From NCBI GenBank assembly GCA_013399855.1, contig VXAY01005972.1, positions 1 to 64,000 of the forward strand: DNA of 64,000 nt, written 5' to 3'. A program made the position numbers and the translations under genes. Source of the DNA: Oxyruncus cristatus. Its lineage: Eukaryota > Chordata > Aves > Passeriformes > Cotingidae. Below, one piece after another: positions 1 through 13,500 of the stretch. The notes under the pieces are model-generated. The model searched no databases. It had not been told where the DNA came from and worked only from the letters and a program-made list of their open reading frames with translations. Every line of letters begins with the position of its first letter. Positions within the stretch are counted from its first letter, which is position 1.

Positions 1-572
1 CCCGCCCCTCGGGGCCGCCCTCCCGCCCTCGGGGCCGCAGCCCCGGCGACGCGCCAGAGCGGGACGGGCGGCCTCGGTTAGAGACTGAAGGGCCATCGGA
101 CCCCGGCCGGGATGTAGCGCCCGAGCAAACCGAGGTGGAAAGCTTAGCGGGCTCGCTCGGCTCCGCGGGCGGCGGAGGGGATGCCGGGGCAGGAGCTCGC
201 CTCCTGGCCGTGCCCCACCCGCAGCGCGGAGCGGGTCGGCAGCGCCGTGTCCCCCAGTTTAACTCGCGGTGAAGTCAAGGGTAAAATCAGCGCCCAAAAA
301 TCTGCCCCTCGTGTTGTCACCTCAACTTAGCACCGCTTGGCCGCCGTGCCGGCGAAGGTACAGCGTGGAGCAGCGCGGCAGAGAAGTGTGGGGTTGGAAA
401 TAACGGCCGTGATCACCTTCCCTTTGCTGGATGCCAGTCGGGGGTTTTTTTCCTTTCTTTTTTCCCCCCCTTTTTTTTTTTGTTTGGTTTTAGGGTTTGG
501 GGGGGGGTTTGGTTTTTTGTTTGTTTTTAATCGAAATGGGAATAGGAGTTATTTCCTTTGGACCAATATCAG
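1..572 (+). promoter_or_regulatory. KLF3: CpG-island promoter and probable non-coding exon 1 of KLF3
   Basis: The first ~370 bases are GC-rich and dense in CpG, unlike the AT-rich DNA that follows, as expected of a CpG-island promoter. A strong splice donor (CAG|GTGAGT) is at 571-577, so a non-coding first exon could end at 572; a weaker donor (AAG|GTACAG) at about 357 is an alternative. KLF3 genes have untranslated first exons and the first coding exon here is 9.9 kb downstream, which fits. Homopolymer T, C and G runs at 447-520 would lie inside the exon if the 572 donor is used, which is a reason for caution. The transcription start is not visible and the island may extend left of the window. 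Confidence 0.5.
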
Positions 573-3500
573 GTGAGTGCCTGGCACTGCAAGGGGAACT
601 GGAAAAAAAAAGGCTTAGGAACACGAGCCCGCCCTAGGAGATCACAGCACTTCGCTGGAGGTTGGGAGAAAGACCTATTTCAGAATAGCTCAAGTGGTCG
701 TTCAAGAGTTATATAAAAATATACATTAAAGTTCTTTTGTGCACTTCCCTTGTACTGTACCTGAACTGTTTGCTGTGTTTTATTTGCTTCCTTGCCTTTG
801 AAAATTCAGGAAGTGTCACTATTTGTGGAACTGAACTCTGAAGGTTTTTACTGTTGGGAAGAGCTGAATTTGGGTGTCTGATAGGAGAGCTATGAAGACT
901 TGGCTTTATTTAAACTAATATCTATAAGTGTACATTACCCTTATTGAAAACAGGGTTACTTGGCTGCTTACTTGTGACTTTTCCGTACAATGCTTCTAAG
1001 GTACACTGACTTAATAATCACATGAGAAGCTGGTTCTTGTATGAGAGGAATTACATCTGCATTTGATAATCCTGCCTGACCCAGAAGATACTTATTTCAA
1101 ACTAACTTTCTTTTTGTGTTTTTAAGAATATACTGTCTAGTATCAAAATACAAAAAAACTGAAGCTGACTTGAGTAGCCTTTTTTATTTTTTCACGAGGA
1201 GACTCACAAGCAAATATTTTTCACAATATTTCTTTCCTTTTTTTTATTTTTTTCTCCTGTGCACCTTGTTATTGCTATGTCACAGACCACAAGGGAGACG
1301 AGGGACAAGGGCAAAGGGTGGTGGGCAGGAAAGGATACGGAGTGGTCTCTCCCTTCCTTGAGAATCTGAGCAGAATTTCCTCCAAGTAGCAGAGCTGTGA
1401 GGGAGCCCTTAGGTACTGTGAGGATTTTACCTGGGCAACACCTGCTTAGCCAAAAGCAAAACCTTCAGATAAATAACAATGTAAATGTGAGTGAGTTTAT
1501 TTGAAGGCTCAGAGATAATAGAGATGGGGGTTATACAACCACCAAATTATTTTTATTTCCAGTTATTCAGTATGAAGAAAGAACTGATAGTATTGGTGTA
1601 AAATCGACACCCAAATGTTGCTGTGTAGTTGCTGTACTCGCCAGTTGTCACCCCATGTGCATTTATTAAACTCCAGTTTTCAAACCCCACCCCGCACTGG
1701 TGTTACTGTGGTACTCATCCACATAGTTTGCTGCAACACATTCTCACATTCTCACAATATTAGATGTCCCACCCATGGTATATCAATAACCAATGCAAAG
1801 AGAAGACAGAGTATTTGAAACCATTGCTTTGCAGGAAAAGAAGTGATGAAGTTATTCTACTGCATGACATCTAGACAAGATGTGCTATTCTTCTGCTTCA
1901 TGTTGTCAGCTTATTTATTCAGCTGTGTATTCGGATACTTCTAAAATAAATGTATTATATCCATGGAAAATGAGGTTCTGAAATGAAGTCTGAGTGCATA
2001 TTGACAGGGATGTGGAAGGCTAAGCATGCGATGGCTTAGAAAAATATTCTTGTGTGCACTGAGTGACGTTGGTCCTCAGCTATTGAGTGCTGAGCAAGAG
2101 TGAGCCACTGTCCAGGAGCAGCCCCAAGCTTTACAAATCCCTCCTGCAATGGCCTCATCCCCTAGTCTGTCTGTGAAGAAGGTGCTCACTGTCAGGCTGG
2201 GTGCTGCCTGTTTGATGTTATGAAGCTGTAGCTCTGTTTAGTTAGTGGCATTCTGTAAATACAGTAATAAACCAACTGGTCTAAGGGAAGGTTTCAGCAA
2301 ATCCTCATGACCTGTGGTGTCTAAAAATCTCCTGTTTCCTCACGTTAAGGGAGCCTGTTTGTAAATAGGGCAGGTCCCCTGCATAAGGACAGTGTTTTTA
2401 TTCACACCCAATGAACAAACACCTCCACCCACTGTTGTTGTTTTAAAAGACTCCAGCTGCTCATGAATATAGGGTCAGGGAGGGCCGCCTAAATGTTTCT
2501 CTGTGCTTTCTCCCCAGCGCAGCCAGCAGAGCTGTTTCCTGTTCTTTGTTTCAAGGCTGGGGTTTGCGTCACACATTCCAAGTGGCATATGTGGTGCTCT
2601 TTCCTGTTTCAGGCTGTTTTCTGGCAGTTTGGTGGCTTCGTCCAGGCCCCCTGTCACTGCCCCTCAACTCCCAATCCCCACCCGATGAGTTATCATGTCT
2701 CTACACACTCAGGATTGCTTAAGATGCCTGTGTTATGTCATAACGAGGTTTCCAAGTTAACCTTTAACGCACACCCTCGACTCCAGTATAGTTCTGGGGG
2801 TGAACTGGAGAGCTTTGCTCTGTTCGCTGAAAACTTGAACTCAAGTTTCCAGAAAGTTGTGAGCCAGTTTGCTGCTCTCACTCGCTCATCAGCTGATCTG
2901 GAATAGCTCCATTAAAGTCACAGAGTTCCACTGGTCTATAAAGAGTATGAGAAGAAAATCCACATCTGTCGGCTTGTGCTTGTAAGAGGGTTTTGGCTTC
3001 TGCCCTTACCCAAGCTGAATGGTCCACCATAAGCACTTTGTATTTCCAGATCTCAAAGGTATTTTCTCTTTATAGAAACTGGAAGGTTCGTTGTCCTCCA
3101 AATGTAATACAGAAAATGAGGCACTGCTACCTAACTATTCTTTGGTGTTAATAGATACTGCTGTCCCACATCTTCCATTTTTGAAGGCATAAAAACAATT
3201 TTTTTACTCCTGTTTTTATATTTATCTTTACCCCTCACCCTGTTGCAGGCAGACATAGTGAAATATTGAGAGGAAATTGAGAAAAACATAAATCTTTCTG
3301 TTGCTTTGGGTCTGACAGAAGAGGTAAAGGACCCAAGCCAAAGGTCTTTGAAATCAAGAGGAAGACTTGCATTAACTTCAGCGTGCTTTGAATCAGGCCC
3401 TGGATGAAAATGCAAGATGGAGTGTTTATTCTTCTCTGTCACTTATGGATTGGAATATGCATGGCTTCTGTACACACAAAAATTCTTCCACCCTTTCATT

Positions 3501-6500
3501 TTACTCCTTTGGTTTTTTATTTCAATAATTTTTAAAGTAGTCTTTTAGTTCCTTCTCTTGCCCTTCTGGATGCTACAAGTTAACTGTTTGCGATATCATT
3601 GCAGGTATCTTTTAGGAGGTATCCGAAAGGCACATTTTACACTTGTTTCAGGGCTTAATTGTATGCAAAAAATAATTTTTATTGAATTATGTGCACATAC
3701 TTATATCAAACTGTTTTTTGTCTGTTCAGAAATCCAGATAACAAGAAGTATTTGGTCACACAGTTTTGGTAAGTTGCTTATTGATTATTTTAATTTTTTC
3801 TTCTCAGTTGTTTTTACTTTGTTGTTTTTCTGTTCATTTTTAGAGCACCGTAGATGAGTTTATCCATTAGAACACAATTAAATATCTTCATTCTAGTACT
3901 GCTAATTTGCACGGTATTTCAAACATTTAATCTTTTTTTTCCAATGTCAGAGGAAAAGAGTTACATTTAACTGTGTTTAATACTAAAAACTGGTGTATAA
4001 TAAATGCAGTAAATTTTGTGGTTTGCACCTTTTTGTAGCCAGAAGTTCTACAAAATAAGGAACTGAGGTTAAAATTATAATGGTTTTGTAAACCAACTTT
4101 TAAATACTAATTAACACCGCTAACAGGAGGTCTTTTGGAGTTCTTTTATGCTGTCAGCATTCAAGCTTTGTGTTTTCATTCGGAGGCTAGTTGCTTCCAA
4201 TCCAGAATATGAAGTTTGGCACAGCTAGTTTTTGGAGAGAGATTTAACTCTTCCCTGTTAAGCATTTACTTGATGTCAGAGCTTCCTTTAAGCTTTTTGT
4301 AGCCGTAGGTGATAGTTCCCAGGGGAAGGAAGTGTAAGTGTAGATCAGCCAAATTGAAAGAGAGCTCCAACAGGTTTTTAATAGTAAACTAACTCAGAAT
4401 GGAAAAAAAAACGCAACCAAATGTGTGGTCTGCCTATCATACAGTCAGTGTGTGTTACCAACAAACTAACTTGATCCATGAAGGCATGACAGACTTTCCA
4501 CTTTTAAAGAGGCTAAGCTGGTTTGATCACTGTCACATTTGTACCCACTGCTGTATCCAGCTCTTTCCCCTGGTTGTGTTTGTTTGTTTGTTTCATTTCT
4601 GTAGGTACATAGAAGTTCATCAACATTTTCCCGGTATTCAGGTTCTTGTTCAAATTAATCATTTAGGCTGTTATTCATAAATGTACACTTCCTTTCTCTA
4701 GGATTAGATTTCTGTCTTCTTTCCCTTACTATAAAAAATGTAGAATCTTCTTTTCCATTTGTTTCCTGAAATAGCAGAAACCTTTGCATAAGAGAACAGT
4801 ATTTTCTGTCATTCTTTCTTCATAATAAAAAGGCTTAATATTTCTCCTTTTAAATTATCTTAAAAATTAACCTCTTACGGAAAGCACAACAAAAAAAACA
4901 AAGTTCGGTTTGGAAGGGAAAGATTATCATACCATTCCACATACTTCACTTGTTTTCAAAAGTCTGATCTTTTATCCTTACTAGACTATTTCTCCTTTTA
5001 AGAAGTAGCTTGAGACAGGAAACCAGACAGCAGTCTGCTCTGATAAGGGAGAATATTGTCTAATGGAGGTGCCTGAAGAGCTTTTCTTTCTCCTTTTCTT
5101 AGGTTCAGTATATAGCGAACTGAAGGTTGAACAGGGTTTACATGGGCTCAATTTTTCCTTGGTAACGACAGCATTTTCTAAACAAGCAATTCAAGAATAT
5201 TTTTGCCCAAAATTTTTACATACAAGAAAGCCGTTTCCAGGCATGTGGCTTCAAAGAGCCTGCAACAGTATTACCATAAACTTAATGGAAATACCTATTA
5301 GTCTGCTACACAGGTGATAAATAATTATGTCAAAGCAGTTCTAGGTCAAACAAGGTGATATCAGCGAAGTTATGATGCACAAATTGTGCAAAAATACAGA
5401 TTTTTCAGCCTGCTTGCAGTCCTGAAAGGAGGAAAGTAAAAGATTTTCAAGGCTTTGCTAAAAAGCAAAAATAGTTTGAAATACCAAATAACAGAATCCT
5501 GTAGAAATGCTCTTTCTCTTCATGCCCATCAATAAAACTTAAAGGAGAAAGTATTTGCCTGCATATCATTTTCTTTTACATAATATTCTAACTTTTCCAA
5601 CAATTTTAACTGTTTCCCAGTGGAAATCCAGTGAATAAAAAACAAGGCTGCTGATCAGTGAAACATTTTCTTGGGGTGCTAGTTCTTCATGATTCTCCCT
5701 CTGCTCTGTTCTTCATGGGCAGGCTACTCTGGTCTGTTCCCCCAGCACCATGTCTGGACCTTTGTTCCTGTCCCCACTCTTGCTTGCTTTGACTGATTCT
5801 GACTGCTGTGCTGAGCTGGAGAGTTTCCTCGCCTGCTGCTATTTTGGGCTTGAGTGCAGTTAAGCACTTGCTTACTTCCCATTAAAGTTAATGGAACTTT
5901 AGAAACACTTTTTTGCTGACTCAGATCTTGATGAGCAACTGGTCCAGTAAATGAAAACACGTTACTAGCCCTGGAAAATGTTTTTTTGTACCTTCCCTAT
6001 GAAATGTTGGTCTCAGAAACTGGTTTCTCTCTGTCAGACTCTCTTTCAAGGCTCCACTGAAGATGACTTCTCACCTGGGTTCAGAAAACCTCCCTACTCT
6101 TCTGGATTTTATCTGTGGAGAGACTTCTGATAGTACTGCTTCTCCTTAGTACCAGGAGAAGTTTGACTCGAGGCTCACAGGAGAAGTCACAGTTTCAAAG
6201 CAACAGCCTGAGTCCCAAAGGGCTTGGACTGAAGAGCTTTGGCCACAGGACTTGAAGTTGACTGTTAGATACCAACATGCTGCAAGAGCTGCAGTGTCTT
6301 TTCAGAGAGCACTCATGCAGTGCTAATTTAGCAGATATCATTATATTGTTCTGTAATTATACTGACAATAACAATCATACCTTAAAGCTTCTAGACAAAG
6401 CTCGCTGTACATGTGGCAGCAGTGCTTTGCTTCCCCCAGGCACAAAGACTGAGGAAGCAAACCCTGTATGTGCTTTCAGGCAGAGTGAAGAGAGGCAGAA

Positions 6501-8412
6501 TTTACGGTCACCACCCGCCTGTCTGCCACAGGAGTCAGGTCACTGACTGCTCCTCCAGGTATTTAATGAAAGCAGAGGCTTTATGTTAGAAGGAAGCTTT
6601 GTTGTTGGATGCGCACAGTCAAAACTGGCCCTCTGCCCCACCCTTTCCTTTCATAACAGGTTTGCAGAGTTGGTGGACCTTGAAGGTAGATGTGTAGAGC
6701 TGCTGGGAGTAGCTGCACTGCGGTTGCTCTTTCCCAGCTGCTCTGCAGTGCAGATGTGTAGTCTGGGTGCATTCTTCAACCATTTTGCACGTTTCATCTA
6801 GGGTAAATAATCCGTACGAGCCCTTATTGTCAGAATGCATGTTAAGTATCTTTAAGCTTTCATTTAATTATGTCTCTGAAATAAAAAACCATACACCTGT
6901 CAGGAAGTTGGTATCGAGAAGTCTTCAGTCCTGACAAGGTGATAAGCTCTAATGATAATGAACTTCCCTTCTGGAATGGAAACCTTGCTGTGTACTGGAC
7001 CATAAGGGCAGAGTTTCTGTTGTTTCTGGCTTGCTGTCTTCACTGGACTTCAGATAGGAGAATACTGAGGGACTTTGCCTCGACTTTACCTTGCACCTGT
7101 CCTTATTTCCATACAAAACCCAATTGCTTCATTCGTCTTTCTGAAGTACAGGGTGTGAGCAAAATCTTATCAAAAGCCGTGTCCTGTTTGGACAAGTTGG
7201 ACTGACTTGGCAGAGATCCACAGGGTGGAGTGAATGGGAGGAGGCAAGAAAGTAAAACTGGGTGGCTTGTTAGCTGAAAAAAAGAGAGAGAGCAAAAAAA
7301 AGAGAGGGTGGAATGTTTGCCTACCGGATTGCAGTTAATTATTTAGTTTCAGATTACATGCATGTTAAATTCTTTTACCCCACATGAGAAAACCCTTTAA
7401 TGCAAAATAGTTTACATAATAAAGTGAAAGACAAAGACCTTATTTTTTAATAGACTTAGTATGAATATATTGTTGTTACCTCGCTGTTTTTTCCAGAGCA
7501 CCTCAGGAATGAGAGATGGTATTTTGATTTTCCAGAAATAAGTTGTATATACTAAACAATTTGCAGGCTTTCAAATAAGTACATTCTGAAATCACGGTGT
7601 AAAGTAGAACCCAACTGGTTTTTCATTTGTCTGTAATAGAAACAGATAAGACTGTTTACTTTTCCTAATGCCCCCTTCTCACATGTTTAGGAGAGAGAGA
7701 TTGGGATTTTTTGAGTTTCTAGGCATGCTTTTACAAATATACTGGGAAAAATTACCTACTTTTTAGTAGAACTAGTATGCTTTATCTGTGTGTGAGTGTG
7801 CATGCATGTGGTCCAAGCTATCAATTTGGAGCATTATTTTTAAATACAAAGACCATTGTTTTGTGAGTTTATTTACAGCCTTAGGAAAGTATCCTTTTGA
7901 GCTAAGTTTTAAATGCCGAATCCAAAGCTGGTTTGTATTGATTCTGTAGCAGTCCACCAAATAAGATCTGAATGGACAGAACCAAGCATTACACGCTAAT
8001 TAATTTTCCTTTCTTGAAAATTTGTTTCCACTCCCTACCAAATAGGCAAAATAAACCTACTGCTTAAGAGTAACATGTGATAAAGTGCTCGATTTTTCTG
8101 CTGTATGCAGTAATAAAAGTAAGGTTTTCCTCTGCTGCTCTTAGATGACTGCACTTGAGAAAGATTGAGAATTATTTTTCACTTTTATTCAGAGCAGTAC
8201 ACTTTCTGTTGTCTGTGTCAGTCTAATTTCTACACAGTAATTTAGAGCTATCTTGGGAAACACTCAAATGTGTAGCATGACATGTCAAATGTATATCAAG
8301 TGTCTTGTCACAGGCTTTCTTGAAAAGGAGTAACTCTTAAACTAAAGAAATCCAGTTTGAAAATTACAAAAATTACAGAAAGTGTGATCATCACTGCATT
8401 TACTTAGAAGAA

Positions 8413-8509
8413 ACTCTTCTTTCTTTTCCCTTCCTTCCTGCCTGCCTTCCTTTCTTCCTTTTTTTCTTCTTGCTTTCTCTTTTTCTTTCTTTCCTCCTTC
8501 CTTCCTTCA
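8413..8509. repeat. Polypyrimidine (TTCC/TTTC)-rich tract
   Basis: Almost 100 bases of C and T on the plus strand with interleaved TTCC, CTGC and TTTC units, in KLF3 intron 1. It is a degenerate simple repeat. Such tracts often vary in length and can adopt triplex-type structures; nothing else indicates a function. Confidence 0.8.
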
Positions 8510-9482
8510 CTAAAGTACAAATTAGTGTGTCACTTTATCTATGCACATACAAACTAAAAATTGGAAGTTTCCTGAAAACTGAAGGAATTAGTTCCAAATT
8601 CTTACATTGGGGGTCTGAGTGGCTACATTTTACTATAAACATTTTTAGTGTCTAGCAGTATAACTTCTTTCTGTTTTCACATTGCATATATATGTGTGAG
8701 AACATGAGTGAGGCATAGATATGTGGATGTATTTCTGGGAAGACAGTCTTCTGAAACATCAGTTCCAGCTATGTGAAATGTTCAAAACCTGAAAAAGATA
8801 ACTAGATAATGGTTATCTAAAAGATAACCATTCAAAGAAGAATAGTATAATTAATAACCTTCTCACAAATGTATTTAAGGTATTTACGGAATCATCACAA
8901 CTTTTAGCAAATAGTGCTGAAAGTTATACAACTGCTCCTAAACTAAAGTTTAGTTGTAGATAAAAATTTAGTTGTAAACTAAAGAAATTTACTTGTAAAC
9001 TTACCTACATAGTAAGTTTAAACTGGAAATTACATTAAGCAGTGTTATTTGTTTCACTTTGGTTTTGCAATTTGCTTTTGTTAGGCCTTCAACTTTTGTA
9101 AGGAGAATTATGAAGATACTTTAATTTACTTCTGCTACTTGTTTCCATTATTCAGAATGCACACTGTTGTAATATATTTTCAAAAGTCTTTAAATGTTAT
9201 TCGTATGCCTGAATAATTAATGGTAGACTTGTAACAACTCATGCCATCTTTCTCTGGAAGCTCTTAACAAAAGGTTGATCTGTAAACACACATTAATTGC
9301 AAGATTGTTCATTAGTGTAGGCTTATTAGAATTTTTTTAATTTGAGCGGCTCCATCTTAAAATGTTCATTTACATTTCTGAGGGAATTTTCCAGCCACAG
9401 CTACAAATCTGTCAATGAGCCTTCAGCCTGTTCCACGGGGTGAATTGCCTGGATGGTGGAGTGTGTCTGTATTTGCTTCTTT

Positions 9483-9500
9483 CCAGTGCCATCTACTGGC
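9483..9500 (-). promoter_or_regulatory. CTCF-like binding motif in KLF3 intron 1
   Basis: Read on the minus strand the site is GCCAGTAGATGGCACTGG. It fits the core CTCF consensus CCASYAGRKGGCRSY at every position. A second site sharing the same 13-mer lies at 49372-49386 in the same orientation. Binding is inferred from the motif alone. Confidence 0.45.
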
Positions 9501-10483
9501 CGAAAGGGAGTTGGTATCATTTATTTTTGTCCTCGCATCTTAATAGAGGTCATACCACTTCCAGGCAGGACTGTGAACTGTACTGGGTATTGTCAGAACT
9601 TGCTCCTTTAACATCAGTCATAATGTATAACCTCAAGCAATTTATAAAAAGCTTGCCAACATCTAAATGTTATTGTGAACAACCTTCCTTTGCTTTCCTC
9701 ATTTTCTACTCTGTACCCTTATGGCTTTGCCTCAACGAGGTGTGTCCTTCTTTCCTTCACAGCGTCTTTCCAGGATAACCATGGCAAATGTGTAGGATGA
9801 TAGTTATGACATGCATCACACTAAGTACTTTAATTTCAGGCGTTTTGAGATTGGATAAGAAGAAACAACTGAAGCTGCTCAGAATGCAAGCAGATTTTTT
9901 GAAATGCTTTTCTTTTCCGCAGTTAGCACAGACCGTTGAATTGTCCCTAAATCTGTTATGTCATGGAAATAACTGATGCATTTTTTTATGCTAAGTCATT
10001 GCAGCATGTTGAATGTAGTCCAAGTTAGTCCTGGATTTTAGTATTTTTTTTCATTGATATCGGTGTCACTGTATGTGAGCTATTCAACATTTCTGTTAGG
10101 ACTCTTAGAAGAGAGATATCCTCTCCAGTATAAGTTCACTTGTATAAAGAAAATTATTCTCAAGTTGTAGTGGTGGGGAGAAATGTTTAGTCTAAACTGT
10201 GATGTGTTCAAACACTGACAGCTAATGAAAGTGACAGTTCTGTGGTCTTGGTATGCTGACATGCACAATAACATTTCAATTAACTTTCATTAAATTGAGC
10301 AAATGTCTCTTTGTTTCAATAGCAATTTGGAAAGAATGAACTTACATATAAACTCAGTCAAATATTTAAGAATCTATGTTAGAGATTGATAAGTATTCAC
10401 TTTAATCTGACAAAATAGTAAGTTCTCTACAATTCAGAAAGTTGATTAGGGTGGCTTTCTAACACTTTGTCTTTGCCTTGCAG

Positions 10484-10580
10484 GCCAGGACATCAGAAGC
10501 ATCAGAACAGGTGAATAAAAAAGATGCTAATGTTTGACCCAGTCCCTATCAAGCAAGAAGCCATGGAACCTGTGTCAGTG
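10484..10580 (+). CDS. KLF3: KLF3 exon 2, first coding exon
   Basis: The exon follows a pyrimidine-rich acceptor (ctttgccttgcag) and ends at a GTAAGA donor in phase 0. The ATG at 10524 is chosen because it gives the conserved MLMFDPVP start; 40 bases of 5' UTR precede it. It encodes residues 1-19, including the SUMO-type motif around K10. Confidence 0.92.
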
Positions 10581-13500
10581 GTAAGACTTTTAAAATATAC
10601 TGACCTTTGTGATGACTCTTTTTTTCACCTTTAAGTCACAGTTAGATTTCGTTAAGCTTTGGACTAGCCTAGGAAAGCCTGTGAAGCTATGTTTTGCTCT
10701 TAATGCACATTCTAGGAAAACTTTCTGTAGTTTATTAATTTATTGCCTTGAATGACCTGACCCACTGCCTGTCAGACTTGCTTTGGGGATGGGAGCAACA
10801 GCAAAGTTTCAACAGCTCCCATCTCCAGAACAGAGGGGAGAACATCCAAGAACTTGTGAGCAAATACAGTCTCTGTAGTTTGTGGTGCAGATGGAGCTGG
10901 GTTGAAATTAGGTTGCCATGCTTCCCAGTGAAGTGGTGAGAGCCTGTGGTTTCAATGTTAACAGCTTTGAACTAAATGAACAGCTCCTCACTGTCCCTTT
11001 TTCTGTTTCTCTCTTGGTTGTGACAACATGTGCCTGGGGCTAACTCTGTGCTCTAAACTTAATCCTGAAAAAAAAAAAAAAAACCAAAAAAACCAAAAAA
11101 CAAACAAACAAAAACCCAAAACAACAATGGCTTTTTACTGGGTAAACTGGTTGCGCTGCTTTACCATGTGAACAGCTGAGAACTAGGGCAGTGGAGAAGG
11201 TACCAGGGGGAAAAGGGCGAAGAGGAGACACTTCTTCAAAATTGGGTTCATTTTCAGTGAATTTGATATATAAGGTCATCTCAGAGAAGAGTCTGATAAG
11301 CAAGAGCAGCAGGGACGTGTAGGTGGGAGCAGTACAATGAGAGTTGTGAAGATACAGGCTACTGCTGAAGGGGAGGGTTTTGGCTTTTCTCCCTCCTTGC
11401 CAGCTTTGTGTCTCCTTTATGTGACTGAAGAACAGTGTGGCCCTATAATGATTTGGATCAGCTCAATGAATGGTCAGAATTGCTAACCCACCAAAAATAC
11501 TCATTTTTTGGTCAGATCAGGAAGCTAATCTGACTCATTCTTGCATCTGCTCAATATTAGACCAAGGGAAGTGGGGAGGATGAGGGAACGGGGCCTCCCC
11601 TTTCAGCAGTAGCCCACAATATAACATCAGATTAAGTGTAACGTGAAACCACACCCCTTCAAAGGCTGATCAATTAAAAGGGCAAAGTCAGTTTACATAA
11701 TTTAGAGTGTATTAAACTCATGCTCTGAGTGGCATCTTTCAGTGGGAAGTTTGTTTCCTGTTTTCTTTAAAATATAGAATAATTTTCATAAATTTAAATG
11801 CATGTGTAAGCAGTCTGATTTCTTCAGTGCTATTGCTAACATATATTAGAGTTAAGTTTATATGCATTTTAAAATCAAAGTTTGGCTTTTGTGGGGTTTA
11901 TTTACTTGAGAACAGTGATAGAAAAATAACGGTCACTGAAAGTGTGAGTATGATGAATTCCAATATTTTGATAGGAAAAAACCTTAGTATTGGCCAGTCT
12001 GTCTGTCACTTTAATCACAATTACTGTGTAACCTTATTAGCGATGGTTATCTAAGGATATCTAATGGTGTCCATCAAAAGTAGAAAATGGGCTGGTTTTA
12101 GCAAAAAAGTGCTGTTACTGTCTTTTGGGTCGTCTTTTGTGCACATCTGCCTTCATCCCCCAAAGAAAATTGCTTGTGGTGATGCATGAGGCACACAAAT
12201 GCCCCAAACAGACGTGTACTTCTGTGAGATGGACAGGGTTGGTCTCTGAGGAGGCTCACCAGGAGAGGAGTGAGCAGTCTTTCCCAGACCAGCAGATTGA
12301 GGAAAAACTGCAAGAGGAAGAACAATGGAGCGTTTCTGAGCCCAGTGCATTTCAAGACTGTAGTTCCAAATGTTGCTTCTCCTCCTTCTCATAGTGCTGG
12401 GGTGTCTTCCATGCATTGGACCCCTGGATTGTTCTTACAACTCAGTGTGATCACTCTGACCAGCCATTAGAGACTACTCAGGGCATTTTACTAAATCCAT
12501 ATGTTTTTTCTTTTCATTATTACATAATGAGAAAAAAAAGGCAGAATATAAAAAGCAGAAAGTCCAGAAGAAAGGATGTTTTTTGAGTGAGGTTCCCCTC
12601 ATTGGATACTACTCTGATTTCCCTTAGGCTAAGGACCATGTTTCAGCTTATTTACTCACACAGGCTGTTTAGCCCCAAGCCCTCAAGGTCCCTAGCTCTT
12701 CTTGGTCTTGTGGCTTCCTTGGAGCCCTTCTGCCACATGGTCCCATCAGAAACTGCTCTGGAGACACCTCTAATGGCAGGAATTGTGATATGGAGAGAAC
12801 ATGGCACCCACTGAGTGAATTAGTTTTCTTGACCACCTTTTGAGGAGGTGGAATGGAAAAGAAACTGTCAATATGAGGTTGTGGAGCTTATCACTACAGG
12901 CTGACATAACCCAGACATCTAAAATCAGGATTATTTGTATTGTATCCCTCATTCTAATAGTATCATTAGAGGCCAAATTAAATTGAGCCCCTTGGGAATT
13001 ATTCACTCTTCTGTCTGAACATACACTTCAGGTGTCAAGTCTGTCTTTAAAACTTAGCATTAGTTGAAGTGGGAGAAGGAAATTAATAATGATTTTGACA
13101 CCACTGTATTTCAGGGTGTGTGGATGAAAGGATTAACTACTTCTAAGGTGACTGAAGCTCGCACCCACAGTATTTCATCACTCTGCCAACAACTCATGCC
13201 ATTTATTGAAATGAATTATTGAACACATCTTATGATAGTTCTTAGGGAACCAGTGACAAAGTCATCTGAGTCCTACCTAAGTATTTGCTGCTAGGACTTT
13301 TTAAACCTTTGGACAAAAACCAGTTACCACTTGGTGAAAGAAGTTGTTCTTTTAAATTACCATGTTTATTTGAATTTGAATTTAAATTGATTTGGAACAG
13401 TTTTTCTCTGTGTTGCAGAGTAGTAGAGAGAAGATTCGTGGTCAGGCACAAGAAGTATGACACTGTGGGTCATTATGATTGGATTTGTTGCTAACAGAGT

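Larger units (their letters stand above)
573..10483 (+). other. KLF3: KLF3 intron 1
   Basis: This is a 9.9-kb stretch without a coding exon that I can support; all open frames are short and unrecognisable. It holds poly-T and poly-A runs, a long polypyrimidine tract (8413-8509), a CTCF-like site (9483-9500), a short perfect hairpin (8808-8832) and a somewhat GC-richer block at about 2450-2900. No CR1 or LTR copy was recognised. The boundaries depend on the tentative exon 1 donor and on the clear acceptor at 10482-10483. Confidence 0.5.

Noticed and set aside
2493..2906. 137-codon open frame in KLF3 intron 1
   Set aside because: Low resemblance to any protein, overlapping frames on both strands, and no convincing exon structure.
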